A DNA stretch of 64,000 nucleotides from contig NZ_QTQI01000031.1 of the NCBI RefSeq assembly GCF_003853705.1, forward strand, positions 1-64,000, in the 5' to 3' direction. Every line of letters starts with the position of its first letter. Positions within the stretch are counted from its first letter, which is position 1. This document shows positions 43,579 through 52,552 of this stretch, in pieces. Made by a program: the position numbers and the translations under genes. The notes under the pieces were generated by a model. It ran no database searches and was not told where the DNA came from. It worked only from the letters and a program-made list of their open reading frames with translations. The stretch is from Burkholderia sp. Bp8992. Its GTDB lineage: Bacteria; Pseudomonadota; Gammaproteobacteria; Burkholderiales; Burkholderiaceae.

Positions 43579-44679
43579 TCAGCCCGCCGCGAGCGTATCA
43601 GCCAGCCTGTCGAACTCCGGCGCCCATGCCGCACGCCACGCCGCCTTCGCCGCCTCGTCGGCCCATGCGCCGTCGATCCCGTTCAGCATGAACTGCTTCA
43701 GCTCGGCCACGGCGAAGCCGAAGTGGCTGAACATCAGTTCCCACGCTTCGCTCGGATTGACCTTGTGCAGCGTCGGATCGTCGGTGTTCGGATGGATCTT
43801 CAACCCGAGCCCCGGCATCCTGCGCATCGGATGCAGTTCCGCCCATTGCTCCGGCGGCAGCGTGCGCAGGTAGTACGAATTCGTCGGCACGACGGTGAAG
43901 ACGATCCCGCGCTCCGCATAGCGTGCGCACAGCTCGGGGTTGTCGACGATCGTATAGCCGTGATCGACGCGATCGACCTGCAGCAGGTCGACGGCCGTCT
44001 CGACGTTGCGCCACGGCATCCCGAACTCGCCCGCATGCGCGGTCGTGCGGAAGCCGGCCGCGCGCGCATTGCGGTACGCCTTCCAGAACAGTTCCGGCGG
44101 CCGGTCGTTCTCGCGATAGTCGATCCCGAGCCCTGCGACTTCGTCCGCGCGATTCGTCTTCATCCACTCGACGATCGCAACGGCTTCGTCGGGATCCTGC
44201 TCACGGTCGATGCTCGGAATCAGGCGCGCGCCGATCCCGAAGTCGCGCGCGGCATCGCGGATCGCGGTGACGATCGCGGCCTGCGCGTCGGCATACGCAA
44301 TGCCCGATACGCGAACCGTGCCGGTCGGATTCCAGAAGAATTCTGCATGCCGAACGTTGTGCGCGGCTGCATCCTCCAGATACTCGTACGCGATCCGCCG
44401 CAGGTCGTCGGGCTGCGTGAGCAGATACTTGTCGAGCGCGCGCAGCACGTGCAGCACGCCGACCGGTTTCTCGCCGCGTGCGTAGAACGCGTCGATCTCC
44501 GCGCGCTCGATCGGCGCGCCGCTGCGCTCCGCGAGTGCGATGAACGTGTCGTGCCGCACCGCGCCGAGCAGGTGGCAATGCAGCTCGACCTTCGGCAGTG
44601 CGTGGAAGAACGCCCGATGGGCCGGCGTGATCTCGATGCCCGTGCGCGCGGCCGGGACGTTGCCTGGTGTTGCCTTCAT
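43579..44679 (-). CDS. add: Adenosine deaminase
   Basis: 366 residues. Deaminates adenosine (or possibly adenine) in purine salvage. Zinc and catalytic residues of the family are present: HCHL with His34 and His36, TAHAGEFG with His215 and Glu218, DHGYTIVDNPEL, and TDDP with Asp300 and Asp301 for zinc and substrate. Family members mostly read SLNTDDP; here it is HPNTDDP, a mild departure. It is 45 bases downstream of the AzgA-type permease gene on the same strand, so import and deamination are coupled. Adenine deaminase activity cannot be excluded from sequence. Confidence 0.88.
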   Translation of the reverse strand: MKATPGNVPAARTGIEITPAHRAFFHALPKVELHCHLLGAVRHDTFIALAERSGAPIERAEIDAFYARGEKPVGVLHVLRALDKYLLTQPDDLRRIAYEYLEDAAAHNVRHAEFFWNPTGTVRVSGIAYADAQAAIVTAIRDAARDFGIGARLIPSIDREQDPDEAVAIVEWMKTNRADEVAGLGIDYRENDRPPELFWKAYRNARAAGFRTTAHAGEFGMPWRNVETAVDLLQVDRVDHGYTIVDNPELCARYAERGIVFTVVPTNSYYLRTLPPEQWAELHPMRRMPGLGLKIHPNTDDPTLHKVNPSEAWELMFSHFGFAVAELKQFMLNGIDGAWADEAAKAAWRAAWAPEFDRLADTLAAG

Positions 44680-44724
44680 GTCAGTCTCTTTCAGGTGGTG
44701 CCATTGCGTCGCGAAAGCCGTCTC

Positions 44725-46074
44725 TCAGTGCGGCTTCACGACGGTCCAGAAGTAGTAGCCGAGCGGAATCGCAAGCACGACGAGCCCCCACGACACGTCG
44801 CGCCAGCGGCCGGCCAGCAGCTTGACGAGCACGTAGCACAGCAGTCCGCCCGCAATGCCGGTGCCGAAGCTGTTCGACATCAGCGTGAGCAGCACCATCG
44901 ACATCACGGGCAGCGCGTCGGTGAAGTCGTCGAAATGCGTATGGCGGATCGTCGCGAACATCGACAGCCCGATCAGGATCAGCGCCGGTGCGGTCGCCTC
45001 TTTCGGGATCGCGAGCGCGACCGGCACGAACAGCAGCATCGCGGCGAACAGCACGGCCGCGGCCAGCGACGACAGTCCGCTGCGGCCACCGGCCTCGACG
45101 CCCGCCGCCGATTCGATCAGCGCGGTCAGCGCGGGAATGCCGAACACGGGCCCGAGCGTCGCGGCGAGCGAATCGACGAGGAACGGCCGGTTGATGTTCG
45201 GCAGGTTGCCGTGTTCGTCGAGCAGGTTCGCCTTCGCGCCGACCGCGAGCGCGGTGCCGAGCGTCGAGAAGAATTCCGCCGCGAAGAACGCGAACAGGTA
45301 CGGTGCGGCCGCGAGGCTCAGTGCGCTGCGGATGTCGAGCTTGAACGCGATCGGCGCGATGCTGTGCGGCAGCGACACGAACGACGCGGGCAGGTGCGTG
45401 ACGCCCAGCGGCACGCCGGCCGCGGCTGCGACGAGAATCGCGATCAGGATCGCCCCGGGCACCTTGCGCGCCTGCAGCACGATCGCCACCGCGAGCCCGA
45501 TCAGCGCGACGAGCGCACCCGGCCGCGAGAAGTCGCCGAGTGCGAACGCGTTGGTCTTCGCGTTCGCGACGACCATGCCCGCATTGCGCAGCCCGAGCAT
45601 CGTGACGAACAGCCCGATCGACGCGCCGAGCCCGAGCTTGATCTGCACCGGTATCAGCCGCACGACGACGCCGCGTGCGCCAAGTATCGTCAGCAGGAAG
45701 AACAGCACGCCCGACACGCATGCGATGCCGAGCCCCGTCTGCCAGCCGACGTGTTCCGTCGTCGCGAGCGTCACGCCGATGATCACCGAGCCGCCGATGC
45801 CGGGGCCGACGAGGAACGGCAGGTTCGCGTAGAGCCCCATCAGCGTCGTGAACAGCACGAACACGATGATGGTCGCGGTCGTTGCCGCGCCGCGCTCCAT
45901 GCCGCCCGTCGCGAGCAGCGACGGGATCACGACGAGCAGATACGCGGCCGCGAGGAACGACGTGACGCCCGCGATCGTCTCGGTGCGCACGCTCGTGCCG
46001 CGCGCGGCGAGCGCGAAGCGGCGTTCGAGCCAGCTGGCCGGCGCGCGCGCCGGGATCGTGTCAGTCGCTGACAT
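44725..46074 (-). CDS. NCS2-family purine permease (AzgA-like)
   Basis: 449 residues with about 12 to 14 hydrophobic helices. Early signature ETIAGVTSFLAAAYLLVVIPSLLA is that of AzgA-type purine transporters; TTATIIVFVLFTTLMGLYANLPFLVGPGIGG and FFAAEFFSTLGTALAVGAKANL are the two substrate-region blocks. It imports adenine, guanine or hypoxanthine by proton symport. It heads an operon with add, and diverges from a LysR regulator across 95 bases. The Asn/Thr-rich site differs somewhat from classic AzgA (GPGIGGSVI instead of GPGMGLNA), so substrate range may differ. Confidence 0.87.
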   Translation of the reverse strand: MSATDTIPARAPASWLERRFALAARGTSVRTETIAGVTSFLAAAYLLVVIPSLLATGGMERGAATTATIIVFVLFTTLMGLYANLPFLVGPGIGGSVIIGVTLATTEHVGWQTGLGIACVSGVLFFLLTILGARGVVVRLIPVQIKLGLGASIGLFVTMLGLRNAGMVVANAKTNAFALGDFSRPGALVALIGLAVAIVLQARKVPGAILIAILVAAAAGVPLGVTHLPASFVSLPHSIAPIAFKLDIRSALSLAAAPYLFAFFAAEFFSTLGTALAVGAKANLLDEHGNLPNINRPFLVDSLAATLGPVFGIPALTALIESAAGVEAGGRSGLSSLAAAVLFAAMLLFVPVALAIPKEATAPALILIGLSMFATIRHTHFDDFTDALPVMSMVLLTLMSNSFGTGIAGGLLCYVLVKLLAGRWRDVSWGLVVLAIPLGYYFWTVVKPH

Positions 46075-46169
46075 GGTGGTTCTCCTGTGATTCCGAATAT
46101 TGTCCTGTGCCGGTTTCCGCGGCGCAGGTCTTATACTGCCGCGTACCGCATCCCGACCGTCATTGCCCG

Positions 46170-47081
46170 ATGTCGTCCGACCGCTCGTCGCTGCTGCCCG
46201 CGCTCACGCTGCGGCAGGTCCAGCACTTCGTCGTCCTTGCCCACGCACGCAGCTTCACGCAGGCCGCGCAGGCGCTGTCGCTCACGCAGCCCGCGCTCAC
46301 CGCGTCGATTCGCCAGATCGAATTCCTGCTCGGCGGGCGCCTGTTCGCGCGTACCGCGCATCGCCTCACGCTCACCACCGCGGGCGAAGCCGTGCTGCCG
46401 CTCGCCGAACGCCTGCTCAACCAGGCGCGCGGCACTTTCGACGACATGACGCGGCTCATCGGCGAACGCATCCAGACCGTGCGCATCGCGTTCATCCCGT
46501 CGGTCGCGGGCCGCCTGCTGCCCGCGCTCAACGCACTGCGCGGCACGCACCCGACGCTGCGCTTCACGCTCACCGATTTGCCGAACAGCGCGCTCGTCGA
46601 AGCCGTGCGCGACGGCGTCGCGGATCTCGGCATCGGCGTGCGCGAACCCGACAGCGACGACGGCACGCTGCGCTACCAGCAGTTGTTCGAGGACGAGATC
46701 GTGATCGTCGTGCGGCATGACGATCCGCTCGCCCGCGCGAAGAGCGTCACGTGGGCGAAGCTCGTCGATCGCGAGCTCGCGGTATTCGTGCGCGGCAGCG
46801 TCAGCGAATCGCTGCATCGCACCGGCGGCGCCGAAAAGCTGCGCCTGAACGTCACGTACCGGATGGAGTACACCGAGCCGCTCTACGCGCTGGCGCGCAA
46901 CGGCCTCGCGACCGCCGTGCTGCCGAGCCTCTACACGATGCATCTGCACGATCCCGAACTCGTCGCGCTGCGCGTCGACAAACCGCGCGTCACGCGCGCG
47001 ATCTCGCTGATCTCGCTCGCCGCCGACGATCGCGGCCCGCACGTGCGCGCGTGCCGCGAGTGGATTGCGAAACACATCTGA
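46170..47081 (+). CDS. LysR-family transcriptional regulator
   Basis: 303 residues from ATG 46170. The N-terminal helix-turn-helix is LTLRQVQHFVVLAHARSFTQAAQALSLTQPALTASIRQIEFLLGGRLF (about 13-60), followed by the effector-binding domain with VRIAFIPSVAGRLLPALNALR. It is divergent from the purine permease-deaminase operon, the classic layout for LysR control of a neighbour, and faces the nucleoside hydrolase gene. A TATACT at 46133-46138 may be its -10. The effector is probably a purine or nucleoside, by context only. Confidence 0.87.
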   Translation: MSSDRSSLLPALTLRQVQHFVVLAHARSFTQAAQALSLTQPALTASIRQIEFLLGGRLFARTAHRLTLTTAGEAVLPLAERLLNQARGTFDDMTRLIGERIQTVRIAFIPSVAGRLLPALNALRGTHPTLRFTLTDLPNSALVEAVRDGVADLGIGVREPDSDDGTLRYQQLFEDEIVIVVRHDDPLARAKSVTWAKLVDRELAVFVRGSVSESLHRTGGAEKLRLNVTYRMEYTEPLYALARNGLATAVLPSLYTMHLHDPELVALRVDKPRVTRAISLISLAADDRGPHVRACREWIAKHI

Positions 47082-47108
47082 TCCCGATTGCGTTGCAATG
47101 GCCCGCGC

Positions 47109-48161
47109 TCAGGGCAGCGTCGCGATGCGCTCGACGAGCGTCGCATAGAAACGGTCCGCGTCGACCTCGTTGATCCACGTCGCGTTCGCCGCGCGGCCGC
47201 TGCGGCCGTTCCAGTCGACGATCGTCTCGCCAAGCGTCCACTGCCCGGCCGTCTCGACCACCACGTTCACCTTCCGCCCGCCGAACAGTGTCGGGTCGAC
47301 GAGATAGCCGACGGCCGTCGGGTCGTACATCGGCGCATCTTCGACGCCGCGCCGCTTCTTGTTGTATGCAAGCTCGGCATCCATGATGTCCGCGACGATC
47401 GCGCCGCAACGGTTGCCGAGTGCACGGAACGGCGCAACGCGCGCCGGCGTGATCGGCGCCTTCACCGCGACGTCGCGCGGCAGCACGACGACCGGCACGC
47501 CGCTGCCGAACACGACTTCGGCCGCCTGCGGATCGACGTAGATGTTGAACTCGGCAGCCGGCGTGATGTTGCCGCGCTCGAAGAACGCGCCCCCCATCAG
47601 CACGATCTCGCGCAGCGCGCCGCGAATCTGCGGCGCTTCGACCAGCGCAGTCGCGATGTTCGTCAGCGGGCCGAGCGCGCACAGCGTCACGCTGTTCGGC
47701 GCCGCGCGGCTCAGCATGTCGACGAGGTACGACACGGCGTGACCGGCAGCAAGCGGCGCGCGCGGCTCGTGCAATTCGACGCCTTCGAGCCCTGTCTTGC
47801 CGTGCACGTTCGCAGCCGTCACGAGCTCGCGCACGAGCGGACGCGGGCAGCCCGCGTAGACCGGCAGCGTCTTCGTGCGACCGGCCCAGTCGCGGATGAT
47901 TCGTGCATTGCGTTCGGTCAGGTCGAGCGGCACGTTGCCCGCAACGGCCGTCAGCGCGCGCACGTCGAGCCGGTCCTGCGCGCCCAGCGCGAGCAGGATC
48001 GCGATGGCGTCGTCCTGCCCCGGGTCGGTATCGATGATCACCGTGCGGCGCGCGGCGTCGCCGCCTGCCGCGAACGCGCCCGCTTCGGGCAGCAGCGCGG
48101 TGCCGGCCAGCGCGGCGGACTGTTTCAGGAAGGTGCGACGGGATGCGATCGGATAGGTCAT
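47109..48161 (-). CDS. Tat-exported nucleoside hydrolase
   Basis: 350 residues from ATG 48161. A twin-arginine signal (ASRRTFLKQSAALAG) sends it to the periplasm. The calcium-binding DTDPGQDD at 44-51 is diagnostic for nucleoside hydrolases; LCALGPLTNIATAL and EFNIYVDPQAAEVVF are further family blocks. It cleaves ribonucleosides to base and ribose outside the inner membrane. It is 8 bases downstream of a porin gene on the same strand, so porin entry and periplasmic cleavage form one unit. Most family members are cytoplasmic, so Tat export is notable. Confidence 0.9.
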   Translation of the reverse strand: MTYPIASRRTFLKQSAALAGTALLPEAGAFAAGGDAARRTVIIDTDPGQDDAIAILLALGAQDRLDVRALTAVAGNVPLDLTERNARIIRDWAGRTKTLPVYAGCPRPLVRELVTAANVHGKTGLEGVELHEPRAPLAAGHAVSYLVDMLSRAAPNSVTLCALGPLTNIATALVEAPQIRGALREIVLMGGAFFERGNITPAAEFNIYVDPQAAEVVFGSGVPVVVLPRDVAVKAPITPARVAPFRALGNRCGAIVADIMDAELAYNKKRRGVEDAPMYDPTAVGYLVDPTLFGGRKVNVVVETAGQWTLGETIVDWNGRSGRAANATWINEVDADRFYATLVERIATLP

Positions 48162-48169
48162 GGTCGAAC

Positions 48170-49282
48170 TCAGAAAACGTGCCGGACGCCGAGCGTTGCC
48201 ATCATCTGGCGCGTGCTGGTCGAGCGTGCGTAAGCGAAGATCTGCGCATGGTCCGCGTCGCCGGCCGCCTGCTGCGCGATCACCGTCAGCGCGACGTCGG
48301 TGCGCTTCGACAGGAAGTAGTCGGCCTGCAGGTTCACCTGGTGCCATCTCGGACGCTTGTCGATCACGTCGTACTTGCCGTTCGTGAACGCATACGCGGC
48401 GCCGAGAAAGAGCTGCGGCGTCATCGTGTAGACGACGTTCACGCCGAGGTTCTGCAGGCGCAGGTGCGAATTGTCGAGGTAATCGTAGCGCACGTCGGTG
48501 AACATCGCGGCGAACTGCGCGCGGCCGATCGTGTAGAAGCCGCCCGTGCCCGCGATCCGCTGCCGGCTTGCATACGCCGCCGGCGTCATCGCACTCTTGC
48601 TGAAGATCAGCAGCGGCGACGCGTAGTCGTTCGCAATCGCGCCGTCCTGGTTCGTCGCGCTGTAAGGATGGTTGTACTGAGCATAGACCACGCTCCAGCG
48701 CAGCGGGCCGCGCTCATAGCCAAGTCCGAAGCTGTATGCGCTGTTGTTCGCGAAACCGGTCGCGTTGCTGAAGCCGTACAGTGCGGTGAACTTCAGCCCG
48801 TAGTAGACGGGGCTCACGTACTTCACCGAATTCTGCACGCGGATGTCGTTGTAGCCGTTGTCGTTGTCGCCGATGTTCACGCCGTTGCTCGCGATGATCA
48901 CGGGCCCGATGTAGTCGTGGATCGCATCGTACTGGCGGCCGAACGTCAGCGAGCCGTAGGTGCGGTCGGCAAGGCCCACGTAGGCCATGCGCCCGAACTC
49001 GCGGCCGTTCTGCGCGGCCGTGCCCGTCATCACGTTGAAGCCGTTCTCGAGCTGGAAGATCGCGGACAGCCCCTGCCCGAGATCCTCCTTGCCCTTCAGC
49101 CCCCAGCGCGGGTTCTGGTTCGTGCCCGACAGCGCCTGCCAGGCGTTCTTGCCGCCCTGGTTGGTTGCGAACCCGACGCCTGCCGAGATGAGACCGTACA
49201 GCGTGATGCTGCTTTGCGCACAGGCATGGGTCGCGAAGGCGCCGAGCATCGCGAGCGGAGCGAGCTTGTAGAGAGTTTTCAT
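48170..49282 (-). CDS. Outer-membrane porin linked to nucleoside hydrolase
   Basis: 370 residues. Signal peptide (MKTLYKLAPLAMLGAFATHACA), then QSSITLYGLISAGVGFATNQGG, GLKGKEDLGQGLSAIFQLENGF and FGRMAYVGLADRTYGSLTFGRQY, and a terminal Phe (TLGVRHVF): a standard betaproteobacterial trimeric porin. It is co-transcribed with the nucleoside hydrolase 8 bases downstream, which suggests a nucleoside-permeable channel. Its upstream region has an AT-rich palindrome that could be an operator. Confidence 0.9.
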   Translation of the reverse strand: MKTLYKLAPLAMLGAFATHACAQSSITLYGLISAGVGFATNQGGKNAWQALSGTNQNPRWGLKGKEDLGQGLSAIFQLENGFNVMTGTAAQNGREFGRMAYVGLADRTYGSLTFGRQYDAIHDYIGPVIIASNGVNIGDNDNGYNDIRVQNSVKYVSPVYYGLKFTALYGFSNATGFANNSAYSFGLGYERGPLRWSVVYAQYNHPYSATNQDGAIANDYASPLLIFSKSAMTPAAYASRQRIAGTGGFYTIGRAQFAAMFTDVRYDYLDNSHLRLQNLGVNVVYTMTPQLFLGAAYAFTNGKYDVIDKRPRWHQVNLQADYFLSKRTDVALTVIAQQAAGDADHAQIFAYARSTSTRQMMATLGVRHVF

Positions 49283-49360
49283 GCGGGTCGTGTGGTCGGT
49301 GGTGGTCCAGGCGCGGCAGGGTTCCGCGAAACTGGACTCGACTATACGAACCCGAATCGG

Positions 49361-49384
49361 ATAATAAAAGTTTGCTTTTGTTAT
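49361..49384. promoter_or_regulatory. AT-rich palindrome in the porin promoter
   Basis: ATAATAAAAG (49361-49370) and CTTTTGTTAT (49375-49384) form a 10-base inverted repeat with one mismatch around TTTG. It is 79 bases before the porin start, overlapping a plausible minus-strand promoter (TTGAAC upstream, TATTAT downstream). A second small repeat, AATAAA/TTTATT, follows around 49390-49405. Confidence 0.5.
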
Positions 49385-49444
49385 GGTTCAATAAAACGGA
49401 TTTATTCTCATCCCTGCATCTCCACCGGGCCGGCGCACCGGCGG

Positions 49445-50656
49445 TCAGTCCGCCGTGTCGCCGCCCTTCGGCACCTTCGACCATGCCTTGCGCCCCGGCA
49501 TCGGCGCCCAGGCCGGGCGGGCCTTGCGCGCGCTGTCGATCACGACCAGGTAGCGGCCCGCGATCGGCGTGATGTCGCGATCGCGGCGCAGCACCCACAG
49601 CGACTTGCCGGCCTCGACGCGCGCCTGGTAGTCGTCGTCGAGCAGCCCGTGACGGTCGAAGAACGTGTTCAGCGACGCCGGAATCCGCACGCAGCCCTTC
49701 GAGTGCCGGATGCCGAGCAGCGCTTCGAGGCGGTCGGGGTCGGTCGCATGCATCTGGAAGCGCATCGGCGACACGCCGCCCTTGCCCCAGCCGCGCTCGC
49801 CGTCGACCCAGCCGAAGTCGTAGATACGCATGTCGCGGTGCCCGTAGCCGCGAATGCCGTTCTCGTTCGTCGTCCCTTCCGCGCGGAAATCCATGTTGTC
49901 GGGCGAGTGATGGAACACGCCCAGCGGCGTCAGGAAGTGATCGTACTTGCCCGGCAGCCCGGTGCCGACCGGCGATGCGCCGATCATCATCCATGCGTTG
50001 GCCGGTGTTGCGCGGAAGTAGATGAAGAGCGCCTGTACGTTCGGCGTGCGGTCAACCATCGCAACGTATTCGCCGGCGAGGTCGCCGAGGTCCGCATCGA
50101 CGAGTGCTCTCTGGAGCCGCTCGCCGTAGGCGCGCTGCTCGCTCGCGGGTACGTTCAGGCGGCGCGTGACTTCCTGCATGAAGCGCTTGCGCATGTCGAC
50201 CGCACGCTCCGTTGCGTTCTTTGCTTCGTCGGCCGAGAGTGGCGGATGGCGACGCGGCGGGGTCGGTGCCGGTGCTTCAGCCTCGCTGGCCGCGGTCGCC
50301 GATGCGGCCGACGCCGGTTCAGCAGCGGACGCCGCGGAAGCAGCCGATGCGCCCGATGCCGTGCTGGCCGGCTCCGCAGGATGCGCATGTGACGCGGCGG
50401 GCGCCGCAGGCGCGGACGATGCGCCCGACGACGCATGCGCAGCCGAGGCGGGATGCGCATTAAAAACCGCCGACGCGGGCGACGCAGCTGATGAGGATGA
50501 CGTAGCAACTGGCGACGATACGTCGGACGCGGCAAAGGCAGGCCGCCCGGCAAGAATGGAAATCGGCAGCGCGGCCGCGAGCCATACGTACATGGCTGCC
50601 GCGCGGGCAAGGCGGTTCGGCTTCGCAAATGGCCGCTTCAGGCTGGACAGGATCAT
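49445..50656 (-). CDS. L,D-transpeptidase (YkuD family) with long Ala/Ser-rich linker
   Basis: 403 residues from ATG 50656; an alternative start at 50746 would add 30 residues and lacks a better ribosome site. Residues 1-43 give a signal peptide (AAAMYVWLAAALPISILAGRPAFAA). Residues 43-136 are low complexity, almost all Ala, Ser and Pro with His, and should be an unfolded spacer. The catalytic domain (about 205-380) has HDRG-type segment GIRGYGHRD and the active-site RHSKGCVRI with Cys322. It would form 3-3 cross-links or attach proteins to peptidoglycan in the periplasm. It stands alone on the minus strand. Confidence 0.83.
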   Translation of the reverse strand: MILSSLKRPFAKPNRLARAAAMYVWLAAALPISILAGRPAFAASDVSSPVATSSSSAASPASAVFNAHPASAAHASSGASSAPAAPAASHAHPAEPASTASGASAASAASAAEPASAASATAASEAEAPAPTPPRRHPPLSADEAKNATERAVDMRKRFMQEVTRRLNVPASEQRAYGERLQRALVDADLGDLAGEYVAMVDRTPNVQALFIYFRATPANAWMMIGASPVGTGLPGKYDHFLTPLGVFHHSPDNMDFRAEGTTNENGIRGYGHRDMRIYDFGWVDGERGWGKGGVSPMRFQMHATDPDRLEALLGIRHSKGCVRIPASLNTFFDRHGLLDDDYQARVEAGKSLWVLRRDRDITPIAGRYLVVIDSARKARPAWAPMPGRKAWSKVPKGGDTAD

Positions 50657-51133
50657 ACGTTCGAAGCCATCGGCCGATCCGGCCGCCGCAGGGTGCTGTT
50701 GCGAGCGGCGCATCTTCCGCGCGAGCCATCGACACGTCCGGCGCATCGTGTGCGCCCGGCGCCGACGCCTCTTTGCGGCGGAGCCGTTCGCTGATGCAAC
50801 GCGTGCGGTCCGATGGCGGCTAATGAGTCGTCAGGCCCTTCATTTTACGCGTCAGTGCAGGATTCAGCAGCGGCAAAAGTCGCGGTTCTACGGCAGTTTT
50901 TCGCTTCGTCACGCTTTGTTTCAACTCGTTGCCCTTTGCGGCTTCGTTGCGTGTCACGCTTATAGGTTGGACGGTTTGGCGCGCGGCCCCCGGCGCCCGT
51001 GCGTTCGATACGAAACGCATGCTCCGGCATAATCAATTCGCATGTCAAATCATTATGGCGATGCGATGTCCGCATTGAAACCACATCGCACGCATGCCGC
51101 ACAAACGAGGCGACACGCATGCGCACCTGCCGA
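50657..51133. other. Intergenic region between MFS and L,D-transpeptidase genes
   Basis: 477 bases. Both flanking genes are leftward, so it holds the end of the MFS gene and promoter of the transpeptidase. AT-richer patches occur at 50830-50960 and 51020-51060. No clear terminator hairpin with T-run and no small gene with a ribosome site was found. Confidence 0.4.
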
Positions 51134-52552
51134 CTACTTCGAAATGGTTTCGAGCGCGATGCCCTTCGTGCGCGGGCCCATGAACCCGATCGCGGCCATC
51201 ACGATCACCATCGCGCCTGCGATGAACGCGAACACGCCGAGCGTGCCGAAGCCGCGCAGCACGGCCGCGATCACGAACGACGAGAAGATCGCCGAGAAGC
51301 GGCTCCACGAATAGACGAAGCCGACGGCTCGCGCGCGGATCGACGTCGGGAACAGCTCGGCCTGGTATGCGTGGAAGCTGTACGACATGATGTTGCTCGC
51401 GAGCGTGAGGCCGATGCCGAGCACGATCAGGAACGCCCCTACCGTCGTCTGGCTGAACAACAACCCGCAGACGACGATCGCCGCCGCCATCGCGACGATC
51501 ACCGACTTGCGCTCGAAGCGGTCGGCGATCACGAGGCCGATCAGCGGGCCGATCGGTGCCGCGAGTGCGATCACGCTCGAATACATCAGGCTCGACGTGA
51601 TCGTGATGCCCTGCTTGATCAGCAGCGTCGGCACCCAGTTCGCGAAACCGTAGAAGCCGACCGTCTGGAACACGTTGAAGATCGTCATCATGATCGTGCG
51701 GCTGCGATACGGCGCAACCCACATGTCGCGGAAGCGGCCGCGCGGCGGCACGGGCTCGGCCGGCGCGGGCGTCGGCAGCGGCCGGCCGTACTCGGCTTCG
51801 ACCTTCGCCTCGAGTGCGCGCATGATGCGATCGGCTTCGTCGACGCGCCCCTGCTGCGCGAGCCAGCGCGGGCTTTCCGGCAGTTCGCGGCGGATCCACC
51901 ACACGAACAGCGCGCCGTGCGCGCCGATCAGCACGACCCAGCGCCAGCCGTCGAGGCCGAGCGGCGCGTGCGGCACGAGCAGGTACGCGAGGAACGCGAC
52001 CACCGGCACCGCGACGAACCCGACCGCCTGTTCGCACGCGAACGCGCGGCCGCGGATCTGCTTCGGCACGAGTTCGGAGATGTACGTGCCGATCGTCACC
52101 ATCTCGACGCCGAGGCCGAGACCGACGACGAAGCGCCAGAAGTTCAGCCCAGCCGCGGTGTCCTGGAACGCCATCACGACGTTGGCGGCCGTGTACCACA
52201 ACAGCGACCACGTGAAGATCGCGCGGCGGCCGAAGCGGTCGGCGAGGAAGCCGCACGCGATCGTGCCGATGAAGAGCCCGGAGAACAGCGCGGCGATGAA
52301 GCTCGCGACGCCCGTGGTGCCGAACAGGCCGTGCGTCGTCGCGGAAAGGATGCCACTTTTCACGAGGCCGGGCGCGACGTAGCCGCTGTAGAGCAGGTCG
52401 TACAGTTCGAAGAAGAAGCCGAGGCTCAGCAGGACGACGAGTTTCCAGACGCTGCGGGTCGGCGGCAGGCGGTCGAGGCGGGCCGAGATGGAGCCGGGGT
52501 CGATGGAGGGGGATGGGGCTGCTGCCTGCGGAAGGCTGTCCGTTGAGGCCAT
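51134..52552 (-). CDS. MFS transporter (metabolite:H+ symporter-like)
   Basis: 472 residues from ATG 52552, with 12 hydrophobic helices. LSLGFFFELYDLLYSGYVAPGL begins helix 1, and GFLADRFGRRAIFTWSLLW is the MFS loop 2-3 motif; the repeat in the second half is LIGLVIADRFERKSVIVA. ELVPKQIRGRAFACEQAVGF is the sugar-porter-like motif common in the SV2/aromatic-acid and shikimate groups. It imports a small organic acid or sugar. No catabolic genes sit beside it, so the substrate is open. It diverges from the MscS-type gene. Confidence 0.85.
   Translation of the reverse strand: MASTDSLPQAAAPSPSIDPGSISARLDRLPPTRSVWKLVVLLSLGFFFELYDLLYSGYVAPGLVKSGILSATTHGLFGTTGVASFIAALFSGLFIGTIACGFLADRFGRRAIFTWSLLWYTAANVVMAFQDTAAGLNFWRFVVGLGLGVEMVTIGTYISELVPKQIRGRAFACEQAVGFVAVPVVAFLAYLLVPHAPLGLDGWRWVVLIGAHGALFVWWIRRELPESPRWLAQQGRVDEADRIMRALEAKVEAEYGRPLPTPAPAEPVPPRGRFRDMWVAPYRSRTIMMTIFNVFQTVGFYGFANWVPTLLIKQGITITSSLMYSSVIALAAPIGPLIGLVIADRFERKSVIVAMAAAIVVCGLLFSQTTVGAFLIVLGIGLTLASNIMSYSFHAYQAELFPTSIRARAVGFVYSWSRFSAIFSSFVIAAVLRGFGTLGVFAFIAGAMVIVMAAIGFMGPRTKGIALETISK

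Noticed and set aside
43561-46071. 836-codon plus-strand frame over add and the purine permease
   Set aside because: Highly Arg/Asp/Glu-biased antisense shadow of two well-recognised genes.
50212-50463. Repetitive region that might be a CRISPR or tandem-repeat array
   Set aside because: It is the Ala/Ser codon run of the L,D-transpeptidase linker; no regular repeat unit and spacer is present.
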